From Lepidostoma basale (lineage: Eukaryota; Arthropoda; Insecta; Trichoptera; Lepidostomatidae): a stretch of DNA of 64,000 nucleotides. How positions within the stretch are numbered: position 1 is the stretch's first letter; every line of letters starts with the position of its first letter. Below are positions 45,134 through 55,655 of this stretch, in pieces. The stretch lies in the NCBI GenBank assembly GCA_022606425.2, contig JAHDVF020001220.1:434001-498000 (forward strand), read 5' to 3'. The position numbers and the translations under genes were made by a program. The notes beneath the pieces are model-generated. The model had not been told where the DNA came from. It did not search any database and saw only the letters and a list, made by a program, of their open reading frames with translations.

Positions 45134-46315
45134 TTAGGTCCTTAGGAGGAACATAAAGTTAATTTTTTTTAAATATAATATATTTATTTAATCAAAGTAT
45201 GTACCATTGTTATCTATGCACTTTTGCCATCTCATAGGTAGTTCATCGATCCCTTTACTAAAAAAACCATTCGGACGGGAATCAATAAAATCTTTGAAGT
45301 CGGTTTGGAATGCCTCATCGGAGTTGAATTTTTTCCCTTGCAAGAAGTTATCCGAATTCCGAAAAAATAGTAATCTGTTGGGGCAAGGTCCGGAGAGTAC
45401 GGTGGATGTCTTAGACATTCCAATTGAAGCTCTTCTAATTTGGTAGCCGTCTGTTGTGCAGTGTGTGGTCTAGCGTTATCATGAAGCAGCAGTGGCCTCG
45501 AGCGATTAACCAGCCTCGGTTGTTTAGCAGCTAGCTTTTCCATCATGGTTTGCAGTTGCTGACAAAAGACATCTGCCGTAATCGTCTGGCCAGATTTAAG
45601 AAAGCTGTAGTGAATGACACCAGCACTAATCCACCAAACGCTCACAAGTAACTTTTTTGGAGTCAATTTTCGCTTGGGGCATGGTTTGGCTGGTTCGGCA
45701 GGGTTCAGCTATTGCGATGAGCGCTTTCGATTATCATACAGGATCCACTTTTCATCACAGGTAATGATTCGATTCAAAATCCCTTAATTATTGAGCCAGT
45801 TGAGTAACGCAACGCAGCAGTCAACGCGCGTTTGATGATTTGCTTCACTCAATTCGTGAGGTACCCACCTTTCAAGCTTTTTCACCTTCCCAATTTGATT
45901 CAAGTGAATTAAAACAGTTTCATCACTAACACCGCAGCCTGCAGCTATGGGGCTTGTTCTGCAGGTCGAAATTTCCAGAACGAAAATGTTGGAACCAAAA
46001 ACGCACTGTGTTTTCTTTTGCGGCACCGTCGCCATACACATCATTAATCCTTCGAGCCGTTTCTGCAGCACTGGTGCCACGGTGAAACTCGTACTCGTAA
46101 ATAACGCGATATTTCAAGTTTTCCATTTTGTAAACTGAGCGACGCAAAGAAAAAAAACAATTGAGGAAAAAACAAATGAATTATAATTTTCAAAACACAA
46201 ATACTTGAGTAAATATCTGTATAAATTTGAATTTGGAATTCCTAACCAAAGAGAAGATATTTGAGATCAAAGTTGCCAGTACGGCAAAACGCCAATTCCA
46301 TATGTAAGGACCTAA
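45134..46315 (-). mobile_element. Mariner-family transposon, copy 2, complete ends
   Basis: The ends are intact enough to define: the left begins TTAGGTCCTTAG and the right, read inward, TTAGGTCCTTACATATG. TA flanks both sides (45132-45133 and 46316-46317), the mariner target duplication. Length 1182 bp. Sequence identity with copy 1 is high throughout by eye, so both derive from the same family, but the transposase is more damaged here. Confidence 0.92.
45188..46147 (-). pseudogene. Mariner transposase, copy 2, degenerate
   Basis: Same transposase as copy 1, on minus. The N-terminal start and helix-turn-helix part are readable (MENLKYRVIYEYEFHRG), then a net deletion of about 80 bp near 45945 removes the GRPETKVDN...SELA segment and shifts the frame. 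WVPHEL follows, then TAG replaces a Trp codon near 45708-45712 (QWLN in copy 1). The second catalytic Asp (LLLHDN) and PPYSPDLAPTDYYF are present. A further frameshift lies near 45365. Inactive. Confidence 0.9.
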
Positions 46316-46569
46316 TATTAAGAATCATTAGTCACCTTGAAATATGTAAAATCATTTGTAAACAATTTGTAAAAAGATGTTTTTCTTAGAAAAAAAACTT
46401 TATTTCGTCCTATTTCAAATATCCCCTAACTATGTAATCATTGTCATAAAATTTATTATCGATTTCCAAGAAACACTTTCCGATATTTCTGGACCTATCC
46501 AAATAATTCTTTTTTTTTTTAATGTATAAAGTCACATCAATTTTCGTTAATTACCATATTCTGCTCCTT
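46316..46569. other. AT-rich spacer
   Basis: No recognisable content. Confidence 0.35.
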
Positions 46570-46800
46570 GTTTTATTGTTTCTTGAACAATGATGTAAAA
46601 CTCCATATAAAATTATTAATATAATGAAAAAGCGATAGTTCTTAAGGAGTTTTATTATAATATTTATGTATGACATGTTTCGCCCTTCTAAGGCATTATC
46701 AAATGTGATTTGATAATACCTTAGAAGGGCGAAACATGTCATACATAAATATAATAATAAAACTCCTTAAAAACTAACGTTTTTTCATACGTATTAATAT
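46570..46800. mobile_element. Near-perfect palindrome, family P2
   Basis: Arms of about 60 bp (46641-46700 and 46710-46770) are almost exact complements around AAATGTGATT, with weaker pairing out to about 46615 and 46795. Each arm holds GATAATRCC, TTAGAAGGGC, GAAAC, AT, GTC. The core is TTGATAA in place of CTGANGA. The left flank has ATTGTTTCTTGAACAATGAT and TAAAACTCCATATAAAAT, the P2 end shared with 52109, 56414 and 60815. Confidence 0.78.
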
Positions 46801-46849
46801 TCTGCTCCATTCACTGGTGTATAAAAACTGCAACGAGTTGAAGTTTCGT

Positions 46850-46935
46850 CACATTTGATAATGCCTTAAAAGGGCGAAACGTGTCATTCCCATAAAATAT
46901 AATAAAACTTCTAGAAAACAGCGTTTAAGAAACAA
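46850..46935 (+). mobile_element. Solo family P2 arm
   Basis: Motif 46855-46885 plus: TTGATAA, T, GCC-TTAAAAG-GGC, GAAAC, GT, GTC, then ATTCCCATAAAATATAATAA and CTTCTAGAAAACAG. It lies directly after the palindrome at 46570-46800, so two P2 insertions or a tandem copy occur here. Confidence 0.65.
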
Positions 46936-47454
46936 TGAAAAAAAAAATGCGTTTATGACCTGTAATTTTAATGACATATCAGTTTATAGATTGATACGAA
47001 GTGTTGACGCATAATAGAAACATTCCAGAGGAATTATGCTTTCAATCTATTTAATTTGAGTTAATTTGCTACCATCCATCTTGACACATAATCGATGAGG
47101 TTGACATTCTAAGATTCAGAATGACTTATATAAGTAACATCAAAACAAAACATACATAATTTATGCTGGTCGTCAGCATAACAAAGCGACATTACACCAA
47201 TATATGATGTAGTTTTGGCTACTAGCACAACAACTACTCAAAATCACCACGCAAGGAGCTGATCCCCGGGCATGCTAGATTTAATGGTAAAGAAGGGTGA
47301 TATATCCATAACCACTTGTAACCCTTTATATATTTAAAGAGCACTTTAATTATCAGAATTGAGCGAGGCTAGAGTATCTTTGGTGACACAAAAGCTCTTA
47401 TTATTGAATGTCATTTCAGCCGATATCGAAGAGTTTTGGTGCAACTTCAATTCA
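46936..47454. other. No recognisable element
   Basis: The minus frame 47346-47636 overlaps the LINE fragment and is chance. Nothing else is supported. Confidence 0.3.
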
Positions 47455-47645
47455 GCGAGATCTGCAAGGTGGATGATGTCGTGAGATAGGGCAGACAACG
47501 CAGAAGATGGCAAAAGACGGAATGCGCACGTGCAGAGGATGGATTCCACACATGGATGGATGTGGAGTATCAGATTCCTGCCGGCTGTCGTCCCCCGGAA
47601 GACCACCGAAGAGATGGAGAGATAGTTGGGAGTCAACCTCCCAAG
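47455..47645 (+). pseudogene. LINE-I C-terminal fragment
   Basis: Reads EICKVDDVVR-like at the start (GAGATCTGCAAGGTGGATGA), then RMDSTHGW, CGVSDSCRLSSPGRPPKRWR, DSWESTSQDRR. GRPPKRWRDSWES is the box ending many endonuclease/RT LINEs. It matches 57070-57390 and 57910-58010. 5'-truncated. Confidence 0.8.
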
Positions 47646-47774
47646 ATAGAAGAACGTTGAACAAATATTTACATATATTTTTTATATATAAATAAATAAA
47701 TCACCATAAAACCGTAATTGTAAATAATTGTAAAAAAAACTATTTTTAAAATGCATATTTAGTTAAAACTACTC

Positions 47775-47885
47775 TTGTTTGTGTCTTCGACTGGTTTCGG
47801 CAGCTCGCTGCCATCTTCTCGTAGACCAGACCAGATCAGAAGATGGTAGCGAGCTGCAGAAACCGGTCGAAGACATTAGTGAAAT
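47775..47885. mobile_element. Palindromic element, family P7
   Basis: Arms 47781-47822 and 47836-47877. The plus arm reads CAGAAGA, T, GGTAGC-GAGC-TGC, AGAAAC, CG, GTC, GAAGAC. The minus arm reads GAGAAGA, T, GGCAGCGAGCTGCC, GAAAC, CA, GTC. The stems differ from P6, but the GAGC loop and GAAAC-NN-GTC are shared. One or two core positions are changed. Confidence 0.65.
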
Positions 47886-48604
47886 TTATCTGAATATACA
47901 TATTCAAAAGATTTTTACGATTTATTTTTCTATTTTCATTTATTAAATCACTGCTTTCATTAATTAAAAATAAAAATCGCACTCGAATCATCATCGGGAG
48001 ACCGATATAAAAAAATGAAATAATTATAACTTACCAGGTAAAAATTAACATGTTCTCAAATATATGTAAAATACGTTATAGCTTTCCTACGTTGTGCAGG
48101 GATGCTGTCGAATAATTGGTTTAGTATTTGCGGGGATATTGGGGGGTGCGAAAGTATTTAGAAATACGATGGATTAAAACTATGTAAAGTTCGTTAAATA
48201 ATTAACTCGGGGAAACTAATTACTCGCGTGAACATCTGATGGAACTGCGGAGATTAAATTATTGACCGCGTCCAGCGTCCAGGTCCCGGCTGTGATACAA
48301 TAAAGGGGAGTAGACTATTGCCAGAGGAAAATAATTATGTATGAGAATTTTCGTTGTTCGAACTCGGAAAGAAGTACAACTATTTTCAAATATAAATTAA
48401 TTCGTAATTTCAAGTTAGCTTCGGATTAAAATATTGTAATTTATGATTATTTCAATATGCATATAAAATAAAATAAAACAGAATAATTATTTATTTTTTC
48501 TACATAAATCAATTTTACATAGATTTCATTGTCTTACTGGATGGTGCGCAGAAATGTTGAAGAAAGTATTATAATTAGTTTGTGTAAAAATACGAGTATG
48601 TGAA
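47886..48604. other. No recognisable element
   Basis: 48040-48330 is moderately GC-rich and may be unique. No gene. Confidence 0.3.
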
Positions 48605-48945
48605 AGAGCAATGTTTCTTTATTTTAACTTTATACACAAAACCAACTTCATTAAAAAAAAATACACAGAAGCCCTTCATCAATGATATGAATATTACACA
48701 TTAAAAAAAAAAAATTAACGTTCCGAAATAAATCATTTTAAAATCTTTCAAAACTGACCACAAAAATGAAATAGATTTTTTTTTAATATTAGTAATATTT
48801 ATATCACTGATAAAGAGCTTCTGTGTCCGAAACATGTTTGTTTTTAATTTATTTTTTTAATAAAGCTGGTGAAGTGTACAAAGTTAAAAAAATAAACATT
48901 GTTCAATGAATCCGCAACACAAAGTTACGGCGAATATAGAAGAAA
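48605..48945 (+). mobile_element. Family P5 palindromic element with extended flank
   Basis: Motif 48807-48838 plus: CTGATAA, hairpin, GAAAC, AT, GTT (G8 changed to A). An opposite-facing partial copy lies at 48660-48690 (ACACAGAAGCCCTTCATCAA on plus). After the motif comes GTGTACAAAGTTAAAAAAAT, then AATGAATCCGCAACACAA and GCGAATATAGAAGAA, shared with 25090-25165 on minus. The shared flank starts a short frame, MNPQH...NIEE, in both copies. Confidence 0.65.
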
Positions 48946-49904
48946 TATTTGAAATACTCATTACTCTCATTACTTTCTATGAAATAAAATAAAATGGCTT
49001 CTTCTTTTGAGAATGGTTAAATTAGATGATTCATTTTCCATGCTGTCCAGGATTATATAGACAGCATTATCCTATTGTAAAAATGTTAGGTCGGCATGTA
49101 AATGTTTGATTGTCCTCCCTCTCTATCAATCATTCCAGAAGATTAGCTGGGTGGTAGGTCAATAATATCCTAGTACAAGAAATGAGCCAATTCAATTGCT
49201 ATTTGAAAAGAATTGTTGCATTGCTCCATCGTACGTCTTGTACGCAATGGAGATGTTAAAATTGCAATTTGAAACATAAAGTATGAAGTGACCGCTGGAG
49301 CCGCCACCAGATGCCCTCGCATTTTATTATTTCCTCCGGACCGGGGTCCTCACATTGTTCTAGGTAATCTGCGTAAAGCTTCAACCCATGTGTTGCGAAT
49401 TAAAATCTAATGTAATGTATCGACAACTTCAAAGGCCGTGGCCGGATATTCGGACTTTGCCGACAGAGAACAGTGCGATTTTCCCGCGAAACCGGAAGTT
49501 CGTAGAAATTGTGACCGCGTCGCCTTTCGTTTGAACATCTGAGAATAATACTTTCGTCGGATAAATCACGGCGACTAGAATAACGCAATTTACCGCTTGC
49601 CTTCCGCCGTGCCGTCTAAATAAGACATTGTTAACACATCATAAATTCTAATGTTTTCACGGGGAAACTATTTCAAGGCGTATACACAAAATACTATTTT
49701 ATTTTGCCATTTCCATAATTAATTTGAGTACTGAAAGTTGGTGAACACCAAAATAATCTTTTAGATTACGAACAATTACAACTTATAATAAAATCGATAA
49801 TGTAATCCTGCATAATTACTTCCGTTATAAGTTATACCAGTGATCTCATTTCTACTGCATTCATCCTTGTGCGGTAAAACAATGTAAGATATAATACCTA
49901 AAGA
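48946..49904. other. Unrecognised region
   Basis: 49250-49620 is GC-richer with CpGs. The minus frame 49400-49588 has no identity. Possibly unique sequence. Confidence 0.3.
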
Positions 49905-50245
49905 AGAAGTAAAACAGGATGTAAGGCGGATGAATGCGTTGTAAATAAAATTAAGAAATGGTCGCTAAGATGGTTTGAACACACGGAACGAATGAATGAG
50001 AGAATAATGGTTACAAAAAGATATACATATACAAATAATGGAAAACATGAATGGAAAAGGAAGTCGAGGAAAGCCAAGGATGGCATGACCAAATTAATCC
50101 GTTGCTAAAATGTGGCCATGTTCGAAGTAGGAACAATTGACGAGAGTGCGTGTCAACGTCTGTGAAAGTAGAGTTACGCCAGGATAGAACAGTGTGGCGG
50201 TCCATCGTCTCTGTCTATCCCTCCGGAGAAACGGTGAGATGGTTA
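49905..50245 (+). pseudogene. LINE-A 3' fragment
   Basis: KADECVVNKIKKWSLRWFEH, then NGKGSRGKPRMA, INPLLKCGHVRSRNN, and a deleted CVNVEE segment followed by RQDRTVWRSIVSVYPSGETV. It ends GAGATGGTTATTTAAT. Closest to the copy at 17755-18160 by shared CGHVRSRNN. Confidence 0.82.
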
Positions 50246-50959
50246 TTTAATAAGTAAGATATTACCTATGCGAGTATTTATGCTCCAATAATTAACAAAG
50301 ATTTATTTATTTATATTAGAACTAGATGATAATTTACAGGAATAACTTCATCATCGGCAGTTGACAAAAGTTTGTTCGTTTATTGCGGTGCTAGCAGTAT
50401 AATGAATACACTTTTTAGTATACTTTTGTTAGTAATTATTTTTTAAATACAATTACGTATTAGTGTATTTTATTTTAAAATCATCTAAAAATTCCATTAA
50501 CAATAAATAAAAACATGTTTTTCAAAATGTTTAACCATGTCATAGCTTAAAAGAATTAATATCGGCTTTCATTAAATTCTGGTATCCTCCCCAAATACTT
50601 TTAATATCTTTATATTACACGATTCAAAAGAAAGTTTCAATAAATGTCTTAAAAAAACATTTATTTAAATTACAACAGAATAAAAATCCTTTTTTATGAA
50701 GTGTTAACGTAGAAATATGTATTTCAAAGTGAGATGTTAACACCAAGTTGTTTGATCTCGTTTCTGTGTTGGACACTCCGGCTAAAATAAGTTTTAATTT
50801 AAATCAATGGCGCGAATATAATAATTGAAAATGTTTTCGTATAACCAGGCAACCAAGTATATAAATGCAAGTAATATTTAATAACACGTATAACAATGTT
50901 AAGTTTTAACTATTTAATTTAGAACAACCTCATGATATCACAATTTAAATTATCTTATT
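50246..50959. other. AT-rich spacer
   Basis: No recognisable content. Confidence 0.35.
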
Positions 50960-51120
50960 GCGCTACGGCATTAACACTGTGGAATTCCATAGTAATATAC
51001 TTAGGAAATTAAAAAGAACTTTATTTAATCAACTAATTATTTATTAAAAAAATATTTAAAAAAACACGACATGTTTAGGAGGATACCTCCATCTTCAGGT
51101 GTAAACATATAATAATAACT
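50960..51120 (-). mobile_element. Family P4 element, one core change
   Basis: Minus motif 51068-51098: CTGAAGA, T, GGAGG-TATC-CTCC, TAAAC (G12 changed to T), AT, GTC. Stem II has perfect GGAG/CTCC pairs. The end CATTAACACTGTGGAATTCC (50969) matches the P4 copy at 21985. Confidence 0.65.
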
Positions 51121-51529
51121 AAACAAAGAAAGACTAATATAAAAACGCATTTATAATTCGATACAATAATTCAAATTTAAAAATTAGCACGGGCTATTCG
51201 TTATAAGAACTAATATTTTTTTTTAACAGTAAGTGCTAATAAATAATATTAAATAATAATAATACAGGATAATGTAAAAAAAAATTGTAATTAAAAAAAA
51301 ACATACATTTGAAAAGTCATAATGTATATAGAAATTAATAAATGATTAATTTGCATTTGCTCGGGAATGGGATCTTGGGAGATTAAATGTAGACAAAGTA
51401 CTTAAGGAGAAAAAAGTAAAAGGAGGAATCTGATTATTAATTATGTTTTCAATTATTATTAAATAGTGGATTAAACGAAGTTTTTTTAATTTCCTAAGTA
51501 CTTTATAATTAAAATTATTTTTTGATTAT
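51121..51529. other. AT-rich spacer, possible P4 interior
   Basis: The strings GAACTTTATTTAATC (51015) and GATTAAACGAAGTTTTTTTAA (51471) are near complements, and TTTCCTAAGTACTTTATAA (51490) complements TATACTTAGGAAATT (50996). So 50996-51505 may be one inverted-repeat element. The interior is not recognised. Confidence 0.4.
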
Positions 51530-51780
51530 TAAGAAACTGTCGCGACAGCTGTTTTGCCCAGCAATGTTGGTTGCATCAGGTGTTCCAATCAAATTAACAT
51601 ACAGAAGTTGATTGTAACACCTGATGATGCCAACATTGTATGTGGCGAAACAGCTGTCGCGACAATATCCTGGTATGTTAATCAATATATTGTGATATTA
51701 TAACAGTGTTCTAAATTAAACAGATAATAATGTTGAAATATTATAGTGTTTCCGAGAAAACAATGGTTTATCTATAAAAT
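51530..51780. mobile_element. Family P1 double hammerhead-like element
   Basis: The plus motif 51621-51658 is intact: CTGATGA, T, GCCAACAT-TGT-ATGTGGC (one bulge), GAAAC, AGCT, GTC. The flanks ATTGT and ACAAT can close stem I. The minus arm 51544-51579 has CTGATGC and CAAAAC, both core changes. The right flank carries the P1 tail in the form TATAGTGTTTCCGAGAAAAC, AATGG. Confidence 0.78.
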
Positions 51781-52104
51781 ATTGAGTTTTTCCATTTTGT
51801 TTTTATTGTTTTTTTTATTTATACGTTAATTTGAACCTGTAAACTATTGAAAGTGTGCGTAAAGAAACCTCGCATTGATTTGGTTATAAATTACTCAGTC
51901 AAAATATTAAGCACATGTAAGCGAAAGATCTTAGTACACACACGATAACTCATATCTTATTCAAATATTCAATGTTTTAATTTACTTTTTTCTAGATATT
52001 AACTAAAAAATGGTTTACTTAGATAAGAATTTAAGTGACAACCCATGATTTCTGAACTTAGAGTGTTCAATTATTAGAGTGCTACCATATATGGTAACTG
52101 TGTT
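51781..52104. other. AT-rich spacer
   Basis: No recognisable content. Confidence 0.35.
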
Positions 52105-52300
52105 CACTTATTGTTTCCTGAACAATGATGTAAAACTGCATAATAAATAATTAATACAAATGATAACGTGTGTTTTATACAAGTTTTATTACAATTTACG
52201 TGAATGACATGTTTCACCTGTTTAAAGCATTATCAATCATTGTGATATAAGTTTAAAACTTTGAGAAAACATTCGTATTAATTAAGTATTAACTTTTCCA
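52105..52300. mobile_element. Family P2 element, diverged
   Basis: ATTGTTTCCTGAACAATGAT, GTAAAACTGCATAATAAA, GTGTGTTTTATACAAGTTTT, then minus-oriented TGACATGTTTCACCTGTTTA (GAAAC-AT-GTC with a decayed hairpin) and AGCATTATCAATC. The right part returns as AACTTTGAGAAAACATTCGT and ATTAATTAA. One arm only. Confidence 0.65.
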
Positions 52301-52449
52301 TAATAGAAAAAAATATTTATTTTTATTATAGGAAAAACATTGTTAACCTTGACTGGGTCTTATTTGAGATTCACTTATTACTGATACCCACTCCACACTA
52401 TCTAATAGATGAAAACATGATTTACCAAATGCTTTGAAAAATAGAGATA

Positions 52450-52645
52450 AAGGAGAGACCACGTGGACCGCATGGAGAATACAAGAATTTCAAAAATTGT
52501 TAAAGATGAAAACCCAAGCAGCAAGAGTCTACTGGGAAGGCCGCCAAAAAGATGGAGAGATGGCTGCCATCATCATCCCAGGACGACTTATTATCACAAA
52601 CAGATCATACAAACTAAACTAAGAGGAAGAAGAAGAATATTTTAA
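52450..52645 (+). pseudogene. LINE-E C-terminal fragment
   Basis: Frame MDRMENTRISKIVKDENPSS, then KSLLGRPPKRWRDG, HHHPRTTYYHKQIIQTK. GRPPKRWRDG is the conserved C-terminal box of this LINE type. Compare WRDHVDRM at 15745. Short and 5'-truncated. Confidence 0.8.
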
Positions 52646-53689
52646 AATATTACCTAAATTCGAATTTTTATTGGTTGACTCGTTATACCTACGATACATT
52701 CAATTTTTAAAATCTAGCTGGAAACAAAAAAATAATTACACGTGTCTCGCTGATCAGCTGACGTGCAGAATTCGTGTTCGCCGAACATATAAATTGTGTC
52801 CTGCCCACAGACATGAAAGAGACCCGACTGAAAAGCAAACGATCTTGAAGTGTTGACAAATTTAAGGCACCGACATACCACCGCGACGTGTAATCATAAC
52901 TATTTATAAAAACATATTTCAATACATATTTTTATCACACACTTCCGTACACACACATACAAATTAGTATGTCTACGAGTTTGGATTTAAAGCTATCGAA
53001 AATGACCCTTTAGACTCGATTTCCTTACATCGTTGAAAATATGCATTTCAGACTTGCTGCGCTTAATAAGAGAGTACGTAGCTAAATCGCTCGTTCATTA
53101 TCATGAAACTTGCCGTCATTTCTACCTCATCCATAGTTGATTGGAGGGTTTTCGACTATTCAACTATATGGTGAGGCCTTACTGTGCTCGGCGGGCAGGG
53201 CCTGCCCCGAGAGCTGTAATGATACATGTAAGTGTGTTATTTGATTTATTTTCCCGCAAAATAAATTGTTATTTCCTCGCGGTCGTTATTTTTTCCCGCT
53301 GTACTCGCGCTAAGCCGCGACGAAATGGCCCGAAACGGTTCGCCGCCTTCCCTGAACGGTGTCATCCTCAGCAGAAACATGATTTATAATAAAGTGCAGG
53401 GCCGGATGCGCAGTACACACAACTTGTTCCCAAAACAAGCGCGCAGAATATTTTTACCACAAGTATCGGTGTATGGGCATAAAATGTTAATTTATATACA
53501 TACTCACACGTTTTTAGGGATGTTATGAACCCAAAAGTACTCGTATATTGGGTTCGATATCGGACTTTACGCAAATTATATTAGTTCTGGTGTCAATTGG
53601 TAATTGTTGGCCTATTAATGAAGTTTAAGGCATAGGGAAATTGTAGAAATAAATTAAACACTTAAATATGTTGTTTAGATACCACTTTA
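52646..53689. other. Unrecognised region
   Basis: 53140-53410 is GC-richer with overlapping frames on both strands. None has a supported identity. Confidence 0.3.
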
Positions 53690-53755
53690 TTTGTTTTTTA
53701 ACCTGCCTACCGGTTTCACTTCAAGGGAAGTTTCATCAGAGTAATAAGGAAGGAA
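53690..53755 (-). ncRNA. Hammerhead-like motif with fully intact core, family P8
   Basis: Minus motif 53708-53739: CTGATGA (complement of 53733-53739), A, ACTTC-CCTT-GAAGT, GAAAC (53713-53717), CG, GTA (53708-53710). Stem II has five perfect pairs. All hammerhead core bases are present and GTA is a permitted cleavage triplet. The solo P8 copy has no inverted partner in the window. The flanks (TTGTTTTTTAACCTGCC) are unlike the other families. Confidence 0.65.
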
Positions 53756-55449
53756 TCATTTGATTTGTTACCCATAAAAAGCTCTACTAGAAGCGAGCAG
53801 AATATTTTTACCGCACTAAGTATCGGTGTATGAGCATAAACTATTACTTATATACAAATAGTATTTATTGGTTTAGGCATCGGACACACTACAGAACATT
53901 TGTTATGTTGAATGGTATGCATAACAGATCGTGCCTCCAAGCACGAAAATATTTATCTGGTGCATGGAAGCTATAGCGCCCCAAAAGGTATGTACTATCA
54001 ATAAGGTGACGGGGTATTTTAAATCATGAGATCATCGATGAACATTCAGGATTTACTATGAAGCCTTTTCAGTTTTTAAATAAGGGTAAGGAAGACGGGG
54101 TGCCTAAAGAGAAGAATCCGGTTCTGTTAAAGCTTATATCTGATCAAAATGACTTGATTCCGAGGTATTTTGGAATCTTTAGAATACTTATCTACTTAAA
54201 ATTTCCTAAAACTGACTAAATATCAATAGAAAACTGTGAAAATCACCATTACAAACTGATATGTACACGAAGACAAATGATTAATCTGCCTTCAGTGGAA
54301 AGCAAAGACGTTCGTCCATTTGTAACTGTACCTACTCTAAATGTGTTTATTGTTTATTGTAGAGAATAACGAAACTGCATATTTCCTGTCCATGCGAGTC
54401 CATCATACATGGAAACCACAATGGTAATCGATTACCTTCCTCGCCGCAAGTGGCCTGGCACCCCGACGTCCGCCCGACGCCCCGACGTCCGCCCGACGCC
54501 CGTGGACAATCGCCATCCCGACGCCGGAAGGGCGCGCGACGCCCGACAAAGCAACGTCGTTTATCATCGCCGGCATTACTCTACGACTACAAATGCTACA
54601 ATCTGCCTCGCCGGTATAATCGAAAACGAAACGGTGGGAACATTTGCTGAGGTAGCGGATAGAGAGACTCATATGTTTTATTTTCCACATAGGAGAGTTG
54701 TAACAAATTGTACCAAATGTCTTGTACTAAAGATAAGTCTTATTAAAATCTATAATTATCATTGTAAACACTTATCTTTTACATAATGTAAATTACTTAC
54801 TTTCAAAACACTAAAATAGTCATTTCTTTGGAATTTTTACTTACCAAGAGCTACATAAACAACGGTCAATAGCAGTTGCTTGCCTTGGATCGCGGTAGAT
54901 GAGGTTTATCAATTAAACATTCTGCCATAATGTATGCTCAGTCCTGCAGATTTTACACAGAAGTAAAGTATGGTAAAATCTCCAAGTTTCACATTGAGGG
55001 CGTCCTCTAGGAAAGACTTTATAGTTTTTCTATTTTTACGTCAGCTTGTGACGCCGCAACGTGCACTTTTTGACGTTTTTTTAGCGCTTTCGTTTTTTTA
55101 CTTAAAAAAACTAAAACATTCATTTGTCAGGCTGCGTCAGTGCCTAAGTTATTCTCGGGCTGAATTGCTTTACGAGGCGCGGCATTCCATTAAAATGTCC
55201 CCAAAATATATTATGTAATATAATACTTGTAGAACATAGCCCAATAAAAATTAATTACTCGCGCATGCAATGACACCGCCTCATGAACATAGCTAAAGAA
55301 AAAAATATTTTTCATAATAATTACATTAGAATTGTATATAAAAGCATCGAAATTCACAGAACAAAAAGAGAAATTGATTCATTTTAATATTACACTATCT
55401 ACAATACCCATATTTTTCACCATATTTTTATCTGATATTATACATTAGA
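53756..55449. other. Unrecognised region with a short GC-rich tandem repeat
   Basis: Two tandem 19-bp units CCCCGACGTCCGCCCGACG lie at 54461-54498 in a GC-rich block (54430-54560). The frames crossing it (54409-54786 plus, 54403-54690 minus) are Arg/Ala/Pro-rich because of composition and are not supported as genes. Confidence 0.4.
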
Positions 55450-55655
55450 TACCTATGAAGCGAGTCGTGGGCTAGGGGATATAACACAAAGCTTCTAAAG
55501 CATAGGAGTTGGGTTCAAGCCTCGATTAGACCCGACCTCTTTTTTATTTAAGAGTATTATGAAATATTTACAACACATACTGGATATTGTACAATAAATT
55601 CTATTACCATTGATTAATGTTTTAGGTGTTAGTCTTTAAAAAATCCTTTGTAGTA
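55450..55655 (+). mobile_element. SINE-2 (tRNA-derived), diverged
   Basis: GAAGCGAGTCGTGGGCTAGG (head), GGAGTTGGGTTCAAGCCTCG (B box), ATTAAGAGTATT-like middle, AATTCTATTACCATTGATTA and the tail GGTGTTAGTCTTTAAAAAAT. Same layout as 39590-39785. The A box is weaker. Confidence 0.7.

Noticed and set aside
54403..54786. Overlapping frames of 95 and 125 codons on opposite strands
   Set aside because: Length is explained by GC-rich repetitive composition. No domain, and Arg/Ala/Pro bias follows the GACGCC repeats.
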